From Sinorhizobium chiapasense (GTDB lineage Bacteria > Pseudomonadota > Alphaproteobacteria > Rhizobiales > Rhizobiaceae): 64,000 bases of DNA. The position numbers were made by a program, and so were the translations under genes. Location: positions 682,001 to 746,000 of the forward strand of contig NZ_CP133152.1 of assembly GCF_036488675.1 (NCBI RefSeq), read 5' to 3'. The notes under the pieces are model-generated. The model was not told the DNA's origin, made no database searches, and saw only the letters and a program-made list of their open reading frames with translations. This document shows, one piece after another, positions 1 to 8,748 of the stretch. Position 1 is the first letter of the stretch. Each line of letters opens with the position of its first letter.

Positions 1-808
1 GCATCGCCTCGCGCGCCAGTGTGAAGGCGAGCGGCGGCATGAACTCGAAGGCCGACAGAAGGTCGCAGCAGTCGCGACGGGCGCGGCGGTAGAGCGCAAT
101 CACGTCGTCGAGCGCATTCAATCCCAGAAGGGCGGTGGCCACCTGATCCGGCATCGGCATAAGCTTCACCGCGACGGCCGTGATGATCCCGAGCGTACCT
201 TCGGCCCCGATGAACAACTGCTTCAGATCAATGCCGCGATTGTCCTTGCGCAGCGTCGACAACCCGTCGAAAATCGAACCGTCGGGCAGAACGACTTCCA
301 GCCCCAGCACCAGTTCGCGCGTCATCCCGTAGCGCAGGACATTGATACCGCCGGCATTGGTGGAGACATTGCCGCCGATTCGGCAGGATCCCTGCGCACC
401 GAGCGCGAGCGGGAAGAACATTCCAGCTTCCTCGACCTTGTCCTTGAATTCGGACAGGATAGCGCCCGCCTCGACGACGGCCGAAAAATCGTCGGCGTCA
501 ATCCGGCGGATGGCATTCATGCGCTCGAGGCTGAGCACCACCTGGCTTTCCGGCGCATCCGGCGTGGCACCCAGCACCAGGCCGGTGTTGCCGCCCTGCG
601 GCACGATCGCAACGCCGAGTTCGGCGCAAACGCGCACCGCCTTCGAGACGTCATCGGTGGTGCGCGGACGAAGGACCGCGATCGCTCCGGTGGTCAAATC
701 ACCGTGCCAGTCACGACAATAGCGCTCCACCTCTTCCCCGAGGAGAACCAGGTCTGCCCCGAGGGCGTCCACGAATTTCTGCTGATATGACTGGATGCTC
801 ACGCTCAC
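1..808 (-). CDS. FAD-linked 2-hydroxyacid dehydrogenase (GlcD/D2HGDH type), partial
   Basis: The 269 visible codons run off the left edge, so the C-terminal part is missing. The start is a GTG at 808 with a GGGAGGG ribosome site six bases upstream; another GTG lies two codons in. The FAD_binding_4 (PCMH-type) fold shows as PQGGNTGLV (about residues 70-78), GGNVSTNAGG (145-154) and FIGAEGTLGIIT (199-210), which bind the FAD pyrophosphate and isoalloxazine. Such enzymes oxidise D-2-hydroxy acids (glycolate, D-lactate, D-2-hydroxyglutarate) to 2-oxo acids and pass electrons to a quinone or flavoprotein. It is divergent from the sugar-acid operon and probably shares its control. The exact substrate cannot be read from the sequence. 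Confidence 0.85.
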   Translation of the reverse strand, partial: MSVSIQSYQQKFVDALGADLVLLGEEVERYCRDWHGDLTTGAIAVLRPRTTDDVSKAVRVCAELGVAIVPQGGNTGLVLGATPDAPESQVVLSLERMNAIRRIDADDFSAVVEAGAILSEFKDKVEEAGMFFPLALGAQGSCRIGGNVSTNAGGINVLRYGMTRELVLGLEVVLPDGSIFDGLSTLRKDNRGIDLKQLFIGAEGTLGIITAVAVKLMPMPDQVATALLGLNALDDVIALYRRARRDCCDLLSAFEFMPPLAFTLAREAM

Positions 809-897
809 GTGTCCCTCCCCGCGGCGTTCCAGGGCCCCAGCCGAAACCGTGACGACCTGTGCGGGATGCCAACTATTCTGTTTCCAAACGCATCATA

Positions 898-918
898 TAA
901 GGTTATCAGACAACCTTA
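898..918. promoter_or_regulatory. Operator-like inverted repeat in divergent promoter region
   Basis: TAAGGTT (898-904) and AACCTTA (912-918) form a perfect 7-7-7 dyad midway between the FAD oxidase and denD. The core GTTATCAGACAAC resembles the GT-N(7)-AC sites of FadR/FCD GntR-type regulators (family knowledge). No regulator gene adjoins it here, so the binding protein is unknown. Confidence 0.5.
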
Positions 919-992
919 CAATGTCTTTTTTCGGCTGAACGGTTCGCATCTTCGTCGAAAGGTGGGAACGAAAGCATGGAGGAGGTAATCAC

Positions 993-1976
993 ATGCACAT
1001 TCTGATCATCGGCGCCGCCGGCATGGTGGGTCGCAAGCTCGCGGCACGTCTTGCAAAGGACGGAAACCTCGACGGTCGCGCCATCGACGCGATGACCCTG
1101 GTCGACGTCGTCACCCCGGAAGCGCCGGCGGATTTCACCGGGAAAACCGTCCTTGAAACCGCCGACCTTTCGTCTGCCGGCGAAGCCGAGCGCCTGGTCG
1201 CCGGCCGGCCGGACGTGATCTTCCATCTCGCCGCCATCGTATCGGGCGAAGCCGAACTCGACTTCGACAAGGGCTACCGAATCAACCTCGACGGCACCCG
1301 TTACCTGTTCGACGCGATCCGCATCGCCCACGGCCAGGACGGCTACAAGCCGCGCGTCGTCTTCACCTCGTCGATCGCCGTTTTCGGCGCCCCCCTGCCC
1401 TATCCGATCCCGGACGAGTTCCACACCACGCCGCTGACCAGCTACGGCACCCAGAAGGCCATCTGCGAACTCCTGCTGTCGGACTATTCGCGCCGCGGCT
1501 TCTTCGACGGCATCGGCATCCGCCTTCCGACCATCTGCATCCGTCCGGGCAAGCCGAACAAGGCTGCCTCCGGCTTCTTCTCCAATATCCTGCGCGAGCC
1601 GCTAGTCGGCCAGGAAGCCGTGCTTCCGGTCTCCGAGGACATCCGCCACTGGCATGCCTCGCCGCGCTCGGCCGTCGGCTTCCTGATCCACGGCGCGACC
1701 ATCGGCGTCGAAAAGGTCGGCCCGCGCCGCAACCTTTCCATGCCGGGCCTCAGCGCCACCGTCGGCGAACAGATCGCGGCTCTGCGCCGCGTCGCCGGCG
1801 AGAAGGCCGTGTCGCTCATCCGTCGCGAGCCCGACGAGATGATCATGCGTATGTGCGCCGGCTGGGCGCCCGGTTTCGAAGCCAAACGCGCCATCGAACT
1901 CGGCTTCACCGCCGAAAAATCCTTCGACGAGATTATCAAGGTCCATATCGAGGACGAACTGGGTGGCAGGCTCTGA
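993..1976 (+). CDS. denD: D-erythronate dehydrogenase-like NAD-dependent epimerase/dehydratase
   Basis: This 327-residue extended SDR has a Rossmann GAAGMVG at residues 7-13 and the catalytic Y151-x3-K155 pair (YGTQK), preceded by serines near 126-127. The overall pattern matches DenD, which oxidises D-erythronate at C2 to 2-oxo-tetronate. Start ATG 993 follows a strong GGAGGAGG site. Its stop overlaps the ATG of the next gene (ATGA), so this is the first gene of a three-gene translationally coupled operon. Assignment to the DenD family is good; the true substrate could be another aldonate, since the third gene handles five- or six-carbon sugar acids in known relatives. Confidence 0.75.
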   Translation: MHILIIGAAGMVGRKLAARLAKDGNLDGRAIDAMTLVDVVTPEAPADFTGKTVLETADLSSAGEAERLVAGRPDVIFHLAAIVSGEAELDFDKGYRINLDGTRYLFDAIRIAHGQDGYKPRVVFTSSIAVFGAPLPYPIPDEFHTTPLTSYGTQKAICELLLSDYSRRGFFDGIGIRLPTICIRPGKPNKAASGFFSNILREPLVGQEAVLPVSEDIRHWHASPRSAVGFLIHGATIGVEKVGPRRNLSMPGLSATVGEQIAALRRVAGEKAVSLIRREPDEMIMRMCAGWAPGFEAKRAIELGFTAEKSFDEIIKVHIEDELGGRL

Positions 1977-2887
1977 TGACCGCGGACAAAGCGAATGCGT
2001 CCCGGCGCATTGCCTTTCTCGGCACCGGGCTCATGGGCGCGCCGATGGCGCGCCGCCTGCTGAAGGCAGGTTTTCCCGTCACCGTCTGGAACCGTGACGC
2101 CTCCAAAGCCGAAGCACTGGCGACCGCCGGTGCAAGCCTCGCAGCGACGGCCGCCGACGCTGCACGTGATGCGGACATCGTCTTCACCATGCTGAGCGAC
2201 GGAAACGCGGTCGGCCAGGTCCTGTTCGAAGCCGGCGTCGCCGAAGTCCTGAAGGTCGGCGCGATCGTCGTCGATTCCTCGTCGATCGCCGCGCCGATCG
2301 CCCGCGATCACGCCGCCCGCCTCGCTGAGCTCGACGTCGCCCACGTCGACGCCCCGGTCTCCGGCGGCGTCGTCGGCGCCGAAGCCGGGACACTCGCCAT
2401 CATGGCCGGCGGCGAGGCCGAGGTTATCGCCGACCTTACGGACGTCTTTGCCGCGCTTGGCCGCGTCACGCACGTCGGCCCCGCCGGCGCCGGCCAGATC
2501 TGCAAGCTGGCCAACCAGCAGATCGTGGCCATCACGATCGGAGCGGTTGCCGAGGCGATGATCCTTGTGGAAGCCGGCGGTGCGGATCGCGGCAGGTTCC
2601 GCGACGCCATTCGCGGCGGCTTCGCCGAGAGCCGGATTCTTGACCTGCACGGCGCCCGCATGGTGAATCGCACCTTCGTCCCCGGCGGTCCCTCTCGGCT
2701 GCAACTGAAGGACCTGGATGCGGTCGCCGCCATGGCCGATCTCCTGGGACTGGAATTGCCGTTGACGGCCATGGTTCGGAGCGAATTTCGCGACTTCGTC
2801 ACCGATGGCGGTGGCGAAAAGGATCACAGCGCGCTTCTGTTGCATCTGGAGAAGCTCAATGGGAGCGAACGGAAGGAAGATCAATGA
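1976..2887 (+). CDS. NAD(P)-dependent 3-hydroxyisobutyrate dehydrogenase-family oxidoreductase
   Basis: The protein has 303 residues if it starts at the ATG that overlaps the denD stop; longer upstream readings are unlikely. GTGLMG (16-21) is the dinucleotide site, DAPVSGG (126-132) the substrate loop, and K177 in GQICKLAN the catalytic lysine of beta-hydroxyacid dehydrogenases; the C-terminal LKDLDA helix is also typical. Relatives include tartronate-semialdehyde reductase, L-threonate dehydrogenase LtnD and HIBADH. Next to denD it most likely oxidises or reduces a tetronate or a product of the dehydratase encoded by the following gene. It is coupled at both ends by ATGA overlaps. Confidence 0.85.
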   Translation: MTADKANASRRIAFLGTGLMGAPMARRLLKAGFPVTVWNRDASKAEALATAGASLAATAADAARDADIVFTMLSDGNAVGQVLFEAGVAEVLKVGAIVVDSSSIAAPIARDHAARLAELDVAHVDAPVSGGVVGAEAGTLAIMAGGEAEVIADLTDVFAALGRVTHVGPAGAGQICKLANQQIVAITIGAVAEAMILVEAGGADRGRFRDAIRGGFAESRILDLHGARMVNRTFVPGGPSRLQLKDLDAVAAMADLLGLELPLTAMVRSEFRDFVTDGGGEKDHSALLLHLEKLNGSERKEDQ

Positions 2888-4668
2888 CCGACGACAAGAA
2901 GGCCACCCGGCGGCTGCGCTCGCAGGACTGGTTCGATAACCCCGAGCACCTGGACCTGACCGCGCTCTACCTGGAGCGCTTCATGAACTACGGCACCACA
3001 CCGGAAGAGCTGCGGTCCGGCAAGCCGATCATCGGAATCGCCCAGTCGGGCAGCGACCTCAACCCCTGCAACCGCCACCATCTGGAGCTGGCAAAGCGCC
3101 TGCGCGACGGCATCCGCGATGCGGGCGGCATCCCGATCGAGTTCCCGACCCATCCGCTGTTCGAGAACTGCAAGAGGCCGACGGCGGCGCTCGACCGCAA
3201 CCTCGCCTATCTCGGACTGGTCGAAATCCTTTACGGCTATCCGCTCGACGGCGTGATCCTGACCACCGGCTGCGACAAGACCACCCCGTCGGCGCTGATG
3301 GCCGCCTCGACTGTCGACATTCCGGCGATCGTCTTCTCCGGCGGACCGATGCTCGACGGCTGGAACGACGGCGATCTCGTCGGCTCCGGCACGGTGATCT
3401 GGCGTTCGCGCCGCAAGTATGCCGCCGGCGAAATCACCCGCGAGCAGTTCCTCGAAGCGGCCCTCGATTCGGCTCCCTCGGTCGGCCATTGCAACACCAT
3501 GGGCACGGCGTCGACGATGAACGCTATGGCCGAAGCGCTCGGCATGTCGCTGACCGGCTGTGCGGCCATCCCGGCAGCCTACCGCGAACGCGGCCAGATG
3601 GCCTATCGGACCGGTCGCCGCGCCGTTGAGCTCGTACTGGAAGACATCAAGCCGTCCGACATCCTGACGCGCGAGGCATTCCTGAACGCGATCAAGGTCA
3701 ACTCGGCCATCGGCGGCTCGACCAATGCCCAGCCGCACCTGATGGCAATGGCCAAGCACGCGGGAGTGACGCTCAACCCGGACGATTGGCAGGTTCATGG
3801 CTACGACATACCCCTGCTCGCCAATGTCCAGCCGGCAGGTGCCTATCTCGGCGAACGTTTCCACCGTGCCGGCGGTGTGCCCGCCATCATGTGGGAACTG
3901 CTCATGGCCGGCAAGATCGACGGCGGCTGTCCGACGGTGACCGGCAAGACCGTGGCAGAAAACCTCGAAGGCCGCGAATCCGGCGACCGCGACGTGATCA
4001 GGCCTTTTGCCGAGCCGCTGCGCGAGCGCGCCGGCTTCCTCGTCCTCAAGGGTAATCTCTTCGATTTCGCCATCATGAAGATGAGCGTCGTTTCCGACAG
4101 CTTCCGCCAGCGCTACCTGCAGGAGCCGGGGCGTGAGGGCGTGTTCGAGGGTCGCGCCATCGTGTTCGACGGGTCCGAGGACTACCACAAGCGGATCAAC
4201 GACCCCTCGCTCGACATCGACGAGAACTGCATCCTGGTGATTCGCGGCGCCGGTCCCAAGGGCTGGCCTGGCTCGGCCGAAGTGGTCAACATGCAGCCGC
4301 CGGATCACCTGCTGAAGCGCGGCATCATGAGCCTTCCGACGATCGGCGACGGCCGCCAGTCCGGCACGGCCGACAGCCCGTCGATCCTGAACGCCTCGCC
4401 CGAAAGCGCGGCCGGTGGCGGCCTTGCCTGGGTACGCACCGGCGACACCATCCGCATCGACTTCAACGACGGCCTCTGCGACATGTTGGTGGACGATGCC
4501 GAGATCGAGCGCCGCAAGGCGGAGGGTATTCCCAAGGTACCGCGTGACGCCACTCCCTGGCAGATGATCTACCGCCAGACCGTAACCCAGCTCGCCGACG
4601 GCGCGACGATCAGGGAGGCGGACGCGTTCCGCCAGATCTCCAGGACGCCGCCGCGGCACAATCACTGA
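2884..4668 (+). CDS. IlvD/Edd-family sugar-acid dehydratase (arabinonate/xylonate dehydratase type)
   Basis: The 594-residue length fits sugar-acid members of the IlvD/Edd family. C62 (NPCNRHH), C130 (TTGCDKTTP) and C203 (GHCNTMGTA) occupy the positions of the three cysteines that hold the [2Fe-2S] cluster in the Rhizobium L-arabinonate dehydratase. The enzyme should dehydrate an aldonate to a 2-keto-3-deoxy acid in the cytosol. The ATG overlaps the previous stop. A strong hairpin follows the gene, closing the operon. No 2-keto-3-deoxy acid aldolase or dehydratase is in view, so the pathway must be completed elsewhere. Confidence 0.9.
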   Translation: MTDDKKATRRLRSQDWFDNPEHLDLTALYLERFMNYGTTPEELRSGKPIIGIAQSGSDLNPCNRHHLELAKRLRDGIRDAGGIPIEFPTHPLFENCKRPTAALDRNLAYLGLVEILYGYPLDGVILTTGCDKTTPSALMAASTVDIPAIVFSGGPMLDGWNDGDLVGSGTVIWRSRRKYAAGEITREQFLEAALDSAPSVGHCNTMGTASTMNAMAEALGMSLTGCAAIPAAYRERGQMAYRTGRRAVELVLEDIKPSDILTREAFLNAIKVNSAIGGSTNAQPHLMAMAKHAGVTLNPDDWQVHGYDIPLLANVQPAGAYLGERFHRAGGVPAIMWELLMAGKIDGGCPTVTGKTVAENLEGRESGDRDVIRPFAEPLRERAGFLVLKGNLFDFAIMKMSVVSDSFRQRYLQEPGREGVFEGRAIVFDGSEDYHKRINDPSLDIDENCILVIRGAGPKGWPGSAEVVNMQPPDHLLKRGIMSLPTIGDGRQSGTADSPSILNASPESAAGGGLAWVRTGDTIRIDFNDGLCDMLVDDAEIERRKAEGIPKVPRDATPWQMIYRQTVTQLADGATIREADAFRQISRTPPRHNH

Positions 4669-4677
4669 CGATCCGGC

Positions 4678-4708
4678 GATCGCCCGGGGCAAACCGCCCC
4701 GTGCGATC
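4678..4708 (+). terminator. Stem-loop terminator after the sugar-acid operon
   Basis: GATCGCCCGGGGC and GCCCCGTGCGATC pair over 13 bases with one mismatch around an AAACC loop, ten bases after the dehydratase stop. Only a weak T-run follows, so Rho-assisted or leaky termination is possible. Confidence 0.6.
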
Positions 4709-4889
4709 ACCTGTTTGATCTGCCCCGGCGGACACCCCATCCGGCTTCGGGAGCCATTGTGCGAGGCAAGGGCGCGTCCGGAATCTTCAATGCCCGAGGA
4801 GGAGCCTTGCGCACAGGAGGCAAGGTGACTTGCGTGCGGGGACGTCGGAGAGATCGGAGGACCTAAATCCTCAAATATGGAATGTCAGG

Positions 4890-5232
4890 CTTGCGGCGGC
4901 GACAAGGCGAAACGGTCATGTATTCTCACGCGAGCGCCTCGGATCAGCGCCCGCGGACCATAGGTGAACCGATAGAAGCTTCCTTCGGGCCGCGGATGGG
5001 TCAAGGCGCCCGACAGAATGAGCGGCTCGATGAGTTTCTTCAGACGCTCCAGCATCGATGGGCTTTACCGCCCCAACTGTGGCCCCGAGCTCTGGAGATC
5101 CGTGCGTGCAAAGCCGGGATGGGCGTGCCTAACAGCTCCCCGGCCGCCGGCGTCGCTGCAGCTCAAAGGTGAACATCAACATCGCCAGCTTGGACTGGGC
5201 GTAAGCCTCAATGTAGCTGTAGCGGCGCTCCG
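4890..5232 (-). pseudogene. Debris of an SDR oxidoreductase tail joined to a CFA-synthase-like head
   Basis: On the minus strand from about 5232, the conceptual translation gives YIEAYAQSKLAMLMFTFELQ, the YxxxK helix of retinol-dehydrogenase-like SDRs. After frame changes AHPGFARTDLQSSGP follows, also typical of that family, and then a stop. Downstream, ALTHPRPEGSFYRFTYGP and ARVRIHDRFAL resemble the N-terminus of cyclopropane-fatty-acid-synthase-like methyltransferases, before another stop near 4891. No continuous reading frame exists. This accounts for most of the gene-free stretch 4669-5318. The SDR assignment is fairly clear; the CFA resemblance is weaker. Confidence 0.45.
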
Positions 5233-5263
5233 ATTGCAGATCACCCCTCCCCGCCTCTCTTGA

Positions 5264-5304
5264 TTTTGCAAATCGTTTTGCAAAACGATTTGCAAAACGA
5301 TTTG
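5264..5304. promoter_or_regulatory. Extended LacI-type operator: 34-bp perfect palindrome plus direct repeat
   Basis: Bases 5264-5297 are a perfect palindrome with half TTTTGCAAATCGTTTTG. Its right half contains GCAAAACGATTTG (5280-5292), repeated directly at 5292-5304. Overlapping half-sites therefore allow more than one dimer. The element ends 14-20 bases before the regulator's start codon, so autoregulation is the simplest reading. Confidence 0.75.
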
Positions 5305-5324
5305 TAATCGCTTATTCAATGTGC

Positions 5325-6329
5325 ATGACAACGATTGCCAAGGTTGCAAAACGAGCTGGCGTATCTCTGACCACGGTCTCGCACGTGTTGAACCACGCGG
5401 ACCGTGTGTCGGCCGAAATGCGTCGAAGGGTAGAAGCGGCCATAGCCGAGCTGGGTTACGTGCCGAACCCTCAGGCCCAGAGCCTGCGCACGGGGCGGAC
5501 CAACCTGGTGGCAATGCTGATCCCGGATATCTGCAATCCTTTCTATCCGGAACTCGTGAAAGCGGCGCAATCCGATCTCGAGGCGACGGGGCTGGATCTT
5601 CTGATCTTCAACACCGACGTTCCCGGCGGTCACTCGCAGGAGCATAGCCGCCAATACCTGAGACACATACGCAACCGCCGGATCGACGGATTGATCGCCG
5701 GCGACTTTGCCCTGCATGGCATGCACGACGCGTTGATCGACATCGACATTCCAACCGTCTTCATCGGCGACCTGCCAAATGCGGCGGTCGACAGCGTTAA
5801 GATCGATGATTTCGGCGGCGGCTACCAAATGGGCGCTTACCTCGCCAAGACAGGCCACAAGCGCGTCGCGCATGTTACGGGCCCCTCCTTCTTTGCCGAG
5901 GCCATGGCAAGGGCGACTGGCTTCGAACAGGGACTGCGCGATCACGGGGTGGAACCGATCGCCGAACTCCGGCGTGAAGGCACCTATCTCAGCCCGTCGG
6001 GACGGGAAGCGGTGGGCTGGCTGCTGGAGACCCATGGCGACCGCCTGCCTTCAGTCATTTTCTTCGGCAATTATCTCATGGCGGCGGGCGCGATCGCCGA
6101 ACTCCATGACCGTGGCATTCGCATTCCCAAAGACATTGCGATTGCCGTTTTCGGCGATCAGCCACAGCTCGAGTATGTGCGGCCGCGGATCGCGCGTGTC
6201 GGCAACACCCCTTCGCTGCTTGCCCATCGAGCAACCGCCATGCTGCTCGAGCGGCTGTCGGGCGAGTATTCAGGGCCGCCTCGCTCGGAGGTGGTCCCCT
6301 GCATCCTTCACGCTTTCGATACGGCGTGA
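5325..6329 (+). CDS. LacI-family transcriptional regulator
   Basis: The protein has an N-terminal LacI helix-turn-helix (TIAKVAKRAGVSLTTVSHVLN) and hinge, followed by a periplasmic-binding-protein-like effector domain (AMLIPDICNPFYPELVKAA onwards). I prefer ATG 5325 (334 residues); an in-frame ATG at 5319 adds two residues. LacI members of this type bind a sugar or sugar derivative and repress the neighbouring uptake operon. The palindrome directly upstream is its probable operator. It is followed closely by the binding-protein gene of an ABC importer, which it probably controls. Confidence 0.92.
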   Translation: MTTIAKVAKRAGVSLTTVSHVLNHADRVSAEMRRRVEAAIAELGYVPNPQAQSLRTGRTNLVAMLIPDICNPFYPELVKAAQSDLEATGLDLLIFNTDVPGGHSQEHSRQYLRHIRNRRIDGLIAGDFALHGMHDALIDIDIPTVFIGDLPNAAVDSVKIDDFGGGYQMGAYLAKTGHKRVAHVTGPSFFAEAMARATGFEQGLRDHGVEPIAELRREGTYLSPSGREAVGWLLETHGDRLPSVIFFGNYLMAAGAIAELHDRGIRIPKDIAIAVFGDQPQLEYVRPRIARVGNTPSLLAHRATAMLLERLSGEYSGPPRSEVVPCILHAFDTA

Positions 6330-6390
6330 GGGGGAGCCGCCCCCCGGAAGAGGAGCCGGGGGCGTTACCAGCAAAAACCGGGAGGAAGTA

Positions 6391-7746
6391 ATGAGTGACA
6401 ATAAGAAGGCTTTTCCAACACTGACGCGTCGCGGCCTGCTGAAGGGCGGTGCGGCGGTTGCCGGCGGCATCGTCGGTCTCGGCGGGTTTCCCTACATCAA
6501 CCGCCTGGCGGTGCGGGCACAGGAAACGCCGCTGAAATTCTGGCAGTTCTACGCGCCCGGCGGACCGGTGCCGAGCCAGGTAGCGTGGTTCGAGAAGACA
6601 GTCGCGGATTGGAACGACAGCCATCCGCAGAAGATTGAACTCGAGTTCATTCCGAACTCCGAGTATATCAGCGGTCCCAAACTGGCCACAGCCTTTGCCT
6701 CCGGCGAAGGTCCCGACATATTCATCATCTCGCCAGGCGACTTCCTGCGCTACTACAATGGCGGCGTCCTCAAGGATCTGACCCCCTTCATCGACGCCGC
6801 CGCCAAGGCGGACTTTCCCGAAAGCGTCATTGCCAACCGCATGGTGGACGGCAAGATCTTCGGCATCCCGATGGAAGTCGAGCCGATGGCCATGTACTAT
6901 TCGGTCAAGGCCTTCGAGGAGGCCGGCCTCAACGAGAACGACGTTCCCAAGACGTGGGAGGAGTTGCTAGAGGTCGCGAAGAAGCTCACGACACCCGAGC
7001 GCTTCGGGGTGATGTTCGAGACCCAGCCGGGATACTACCAGAACTTCACATGGTATCCCTTCCTCTGGCAGGGCGGCGGTGACTTCCAGACGCCGGAGGG
7101 CAAGAGCAGCTTCGATTCGCCGGCAACGGTGCAGGCGCTCAAATTCTGGCAGGATGCGATCAACAGCGGCGTGGCGCCTCGCCAGATCATGGGAGCGGGC
7201 GGACATGACACCATCGCCAACCTCGCATCCGGCTATGTCGCCATGCAGAACGTCGGCATCTGGGGCATTTCGCAGCTTCAGAGCAATGCAAAGGATTTCC
7301 AGTATGGCACCTTTCCGCTGCCCACGCCGCCGAACGGCAAATATGTGACCGTCGGTGGCGGATGGGCATTCGTCGCCAATGCCAATGGCCGCAATTCCGA
7401 TGCGGCAGGCGAGTTCTGCGCCTGGGCCCTCGCCTCCATGGATCAGGGCTCGATCGACAGGGTCGCCACCTGGTGCACCAAGGGGAAATCCGACATGCCG
7501 CCGCGCAACAGCGCGCTGAAGGCTGGCGGCGGGGCCTTCTCGACGGGTATGATCGGCAAGTTCGCCGAGGAGATCCATCCCGGAACCCGGGCGGAGCCGC
7601 GCGTGCCGCCGGAGGTCTACAAGATCATTTCCGACGCGATCCAGCAGACGCAACTGGGCGGCGCCGATCCGCAAGCCACGGCGACGGCCGCGTCTCAGCA
7701 ACTCGACGCATTCCTTTCGAGCTATCAAGGCGCGCCGATCCTTTGA
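6391..7746 (+). CDS. ABC transporter sugar-binding protein, Tat-exported (family 1)
   Basis: The 451 residues start at ATG 6391 after GGAGGAAG. The N-terminus carries a twin-arginine signal (TRRGLLKGG, R13-R14) followed by a hydrophobic stretch and a cleavage-like AQE near residue 40, so a folded protein probably crosses by the Tat route. The body is a family-1 extracellular solute-binding protein (FASGEGPDIFIISPGDFLRY, then typical helical C-lobe). It captures the substrate in the periplasm for the permeases encoded next. The GH172-like gene in the same operon suggests a furanoside or oligosaccharide ligand. Confidence 0.9.
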   Translation: MSDNKKAFPTLTRRGLLKGGAAVAGGIVGLGGFPYINRLAVRAQETPLKFWQFYAPGGPVPSQVAWFEKTVADWNDSHPQKIELEFIPNSEYISGPKLATAFASGEGPDIFIISPGDFLRYYNGGVLKDLTPFIDAAAKADFPESVIANRMVDGKIFGIPMEVEPMAMYYSVKAFEEAGLNENDVPKTWEELLEVAKKLTTPERFGVMFETQPGYYQNFTWYPFLWQGGGDFQTPEGKSSFDSPATVQALKFWQDAINSGVAPRQIMGAGGHDTIANLASGYVAMQNVGIWGISQLQSNAKDFQYGTFPLPTPPNGKYVTVGGGWAFVANANGRNSDAAGEFCAWALASMDQGSIDRVATWCTKGKSDMPPRNSALKAGGGAFSTGMIGKFAEEIHPGTRAEPRVPPEVYKIISDAIQQTQLGGADPQATATAASQQLDAFLSSYQGAPIL

Positions 7747-7756
7747 CGGCCGAACC

Positions 7757-7781
7757 GGCGGCCGCATCCGATGTGGCCGCC
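7757..7781 (+). promoter_or_regulatory. Intercistronic stem-loop after binding-protein gene
   Basis: GGCGGCC (7757-7763) and GGCCGCC (7775-7781) form a perfect GC stem with an 11-base loop, 10 bases after the binding-protein stop. Such hairpins often stabilise upstream mRNA and lower permease expression relative to the binding protein; that role is inferred. Confidence 0.4.
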
Positions 7782-7803
7782 TCAGCAAGCTGGACATGAC
7801 GTC

Positions 7804-8748
7804 ATGACAACGATTGCCGAAACGGCCGCGCGGCGCAGACACGCCGGCCGGACCCGCCTTTCTGCCAAACACCGCGAGTGGATCGCGGGCTATCTGTTCG
7901 TGTTGCCCGACGCGCTGGGGCTATTCGTTTTTCTCGGCGTGCCGATGGCCTTGTCCCTCGTGCTCAGCGTCTTCGAGGTGAACGGTTTCGGCGGCTACTC
8001 CTTCGTCGGGGCGAAGAATTACCTGCGCATGTGGAACGACCCGCTGTTCTGGAAGGGCGCGAGGGTAACCGCCCTCTACGCCGTCATGCTGGTCCCGCTG
8101 CTCTACGTATGCGGGCTGGGCCTTGCCCTTCTCGTCCAGCGCACCGACCGCTTCAACGCCGTCATGCGTTCGATGTTCTTCGCACCGCATATGGTCAGCC
8201 TCGTCGTCGTTGCGCTCGTCTGGCAATTCATGGTGGTCGACAAGATCGGCGTGATCAGCAAGCTGACCGCCGCACTCGATATCGGCGGTTTCTCTTTTCT
8301 GGGCGATCCCAACTTCGCGCTCATCACTATCGTTTTGGTGAGCGTCTGGTTCCTGATGGGATTCTACATGCTCATCTTCCTGGGCGGTCTGCAGGACATT
8401 CCCCGCCAATATTACGAAGCAGCGATGATCGACGGCGCAGGTCCCATCGCCCGCTTCCGGTTCATCACCCTGCCGCTTCTCAAGCCCACGAGCTTCTTCG
8501 TGATCATGGTGTCGATGGTTGCGGCCGTTGCGGGGGCGCAGGCCTTCGACATCATCTACGTCATGACCAAGGGCGGGCCCGCCAACGCCACGTCGGTGCT
8601 GATCGTCTACATCTACCAGCAGGCCTTCGGCTTCGGCGCGTTCGGCTACGCGGCGGCCATGGCCTCCATCCTGGTCGTGGCGCTCATGATCGTGACGGCG
8701 GTGTTCTTTGCCCTGACACGGGGAGGACGTTTCCATCATGAGCAGTAA
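7804..8748 (+). CDS. Sugar ABC transporter permease (MalF/UgpA type)
   Basis: This 314-residue inner-membrane protein has a cytoplasmic arginine-rich head and about six hydrophobic segments. Its EAA loop (EAAMIDGAGPIARFRFITLP) contacts the ATPase. ATG 7804 is preferred; an in-frame ATG at 7771 would add a non-typical leader. The stop overlaps the start of the second permease by 11 bases, showing coupling. It forms the translocation channel with the next gene product. Confidence 0.92.
   Translation: MTTIAETAARRRHAGRTRLSAKHREWIAGYLFVLPDALGLFVFLGVPMALSLVLSVFEVNGFGGYSFVGAKNYLRMWNDPLFWKGARVTALYAVMLVPLLYVCGLGLALLVQRTDRFNAVMRSMFFAPHMVSLVVVALVWQFMVVDKIGVISKLTAALDIGGFSFLGDPNFALITIVLVSVWFLMGFYMLIFLGGLQDIPRQYYEAAMIDGAGPIARFRFITLPLLKPTSFFVIMVSMVAAVAGAQAFDIIYVMTKGGPANATSVLIVYIYQQAFGFGAFGYAAAMASILVVALMIVTAVFFALTRGGRFHHEQ

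Noticed and set aside
2881..4740. Long minus-strand frame opposite the sugar-acid dehydratase
   Set aside because: The plus strand carries a clear IlvD/Edd protein with all cluster cysteines; the minus reading has no recognisable motif or ribosome site.
5270..5304. Replication iterons
   Set aside because: The direct repeats are only two and belong to a perfect palindrome right before a LacI gene; no replication gene is near.
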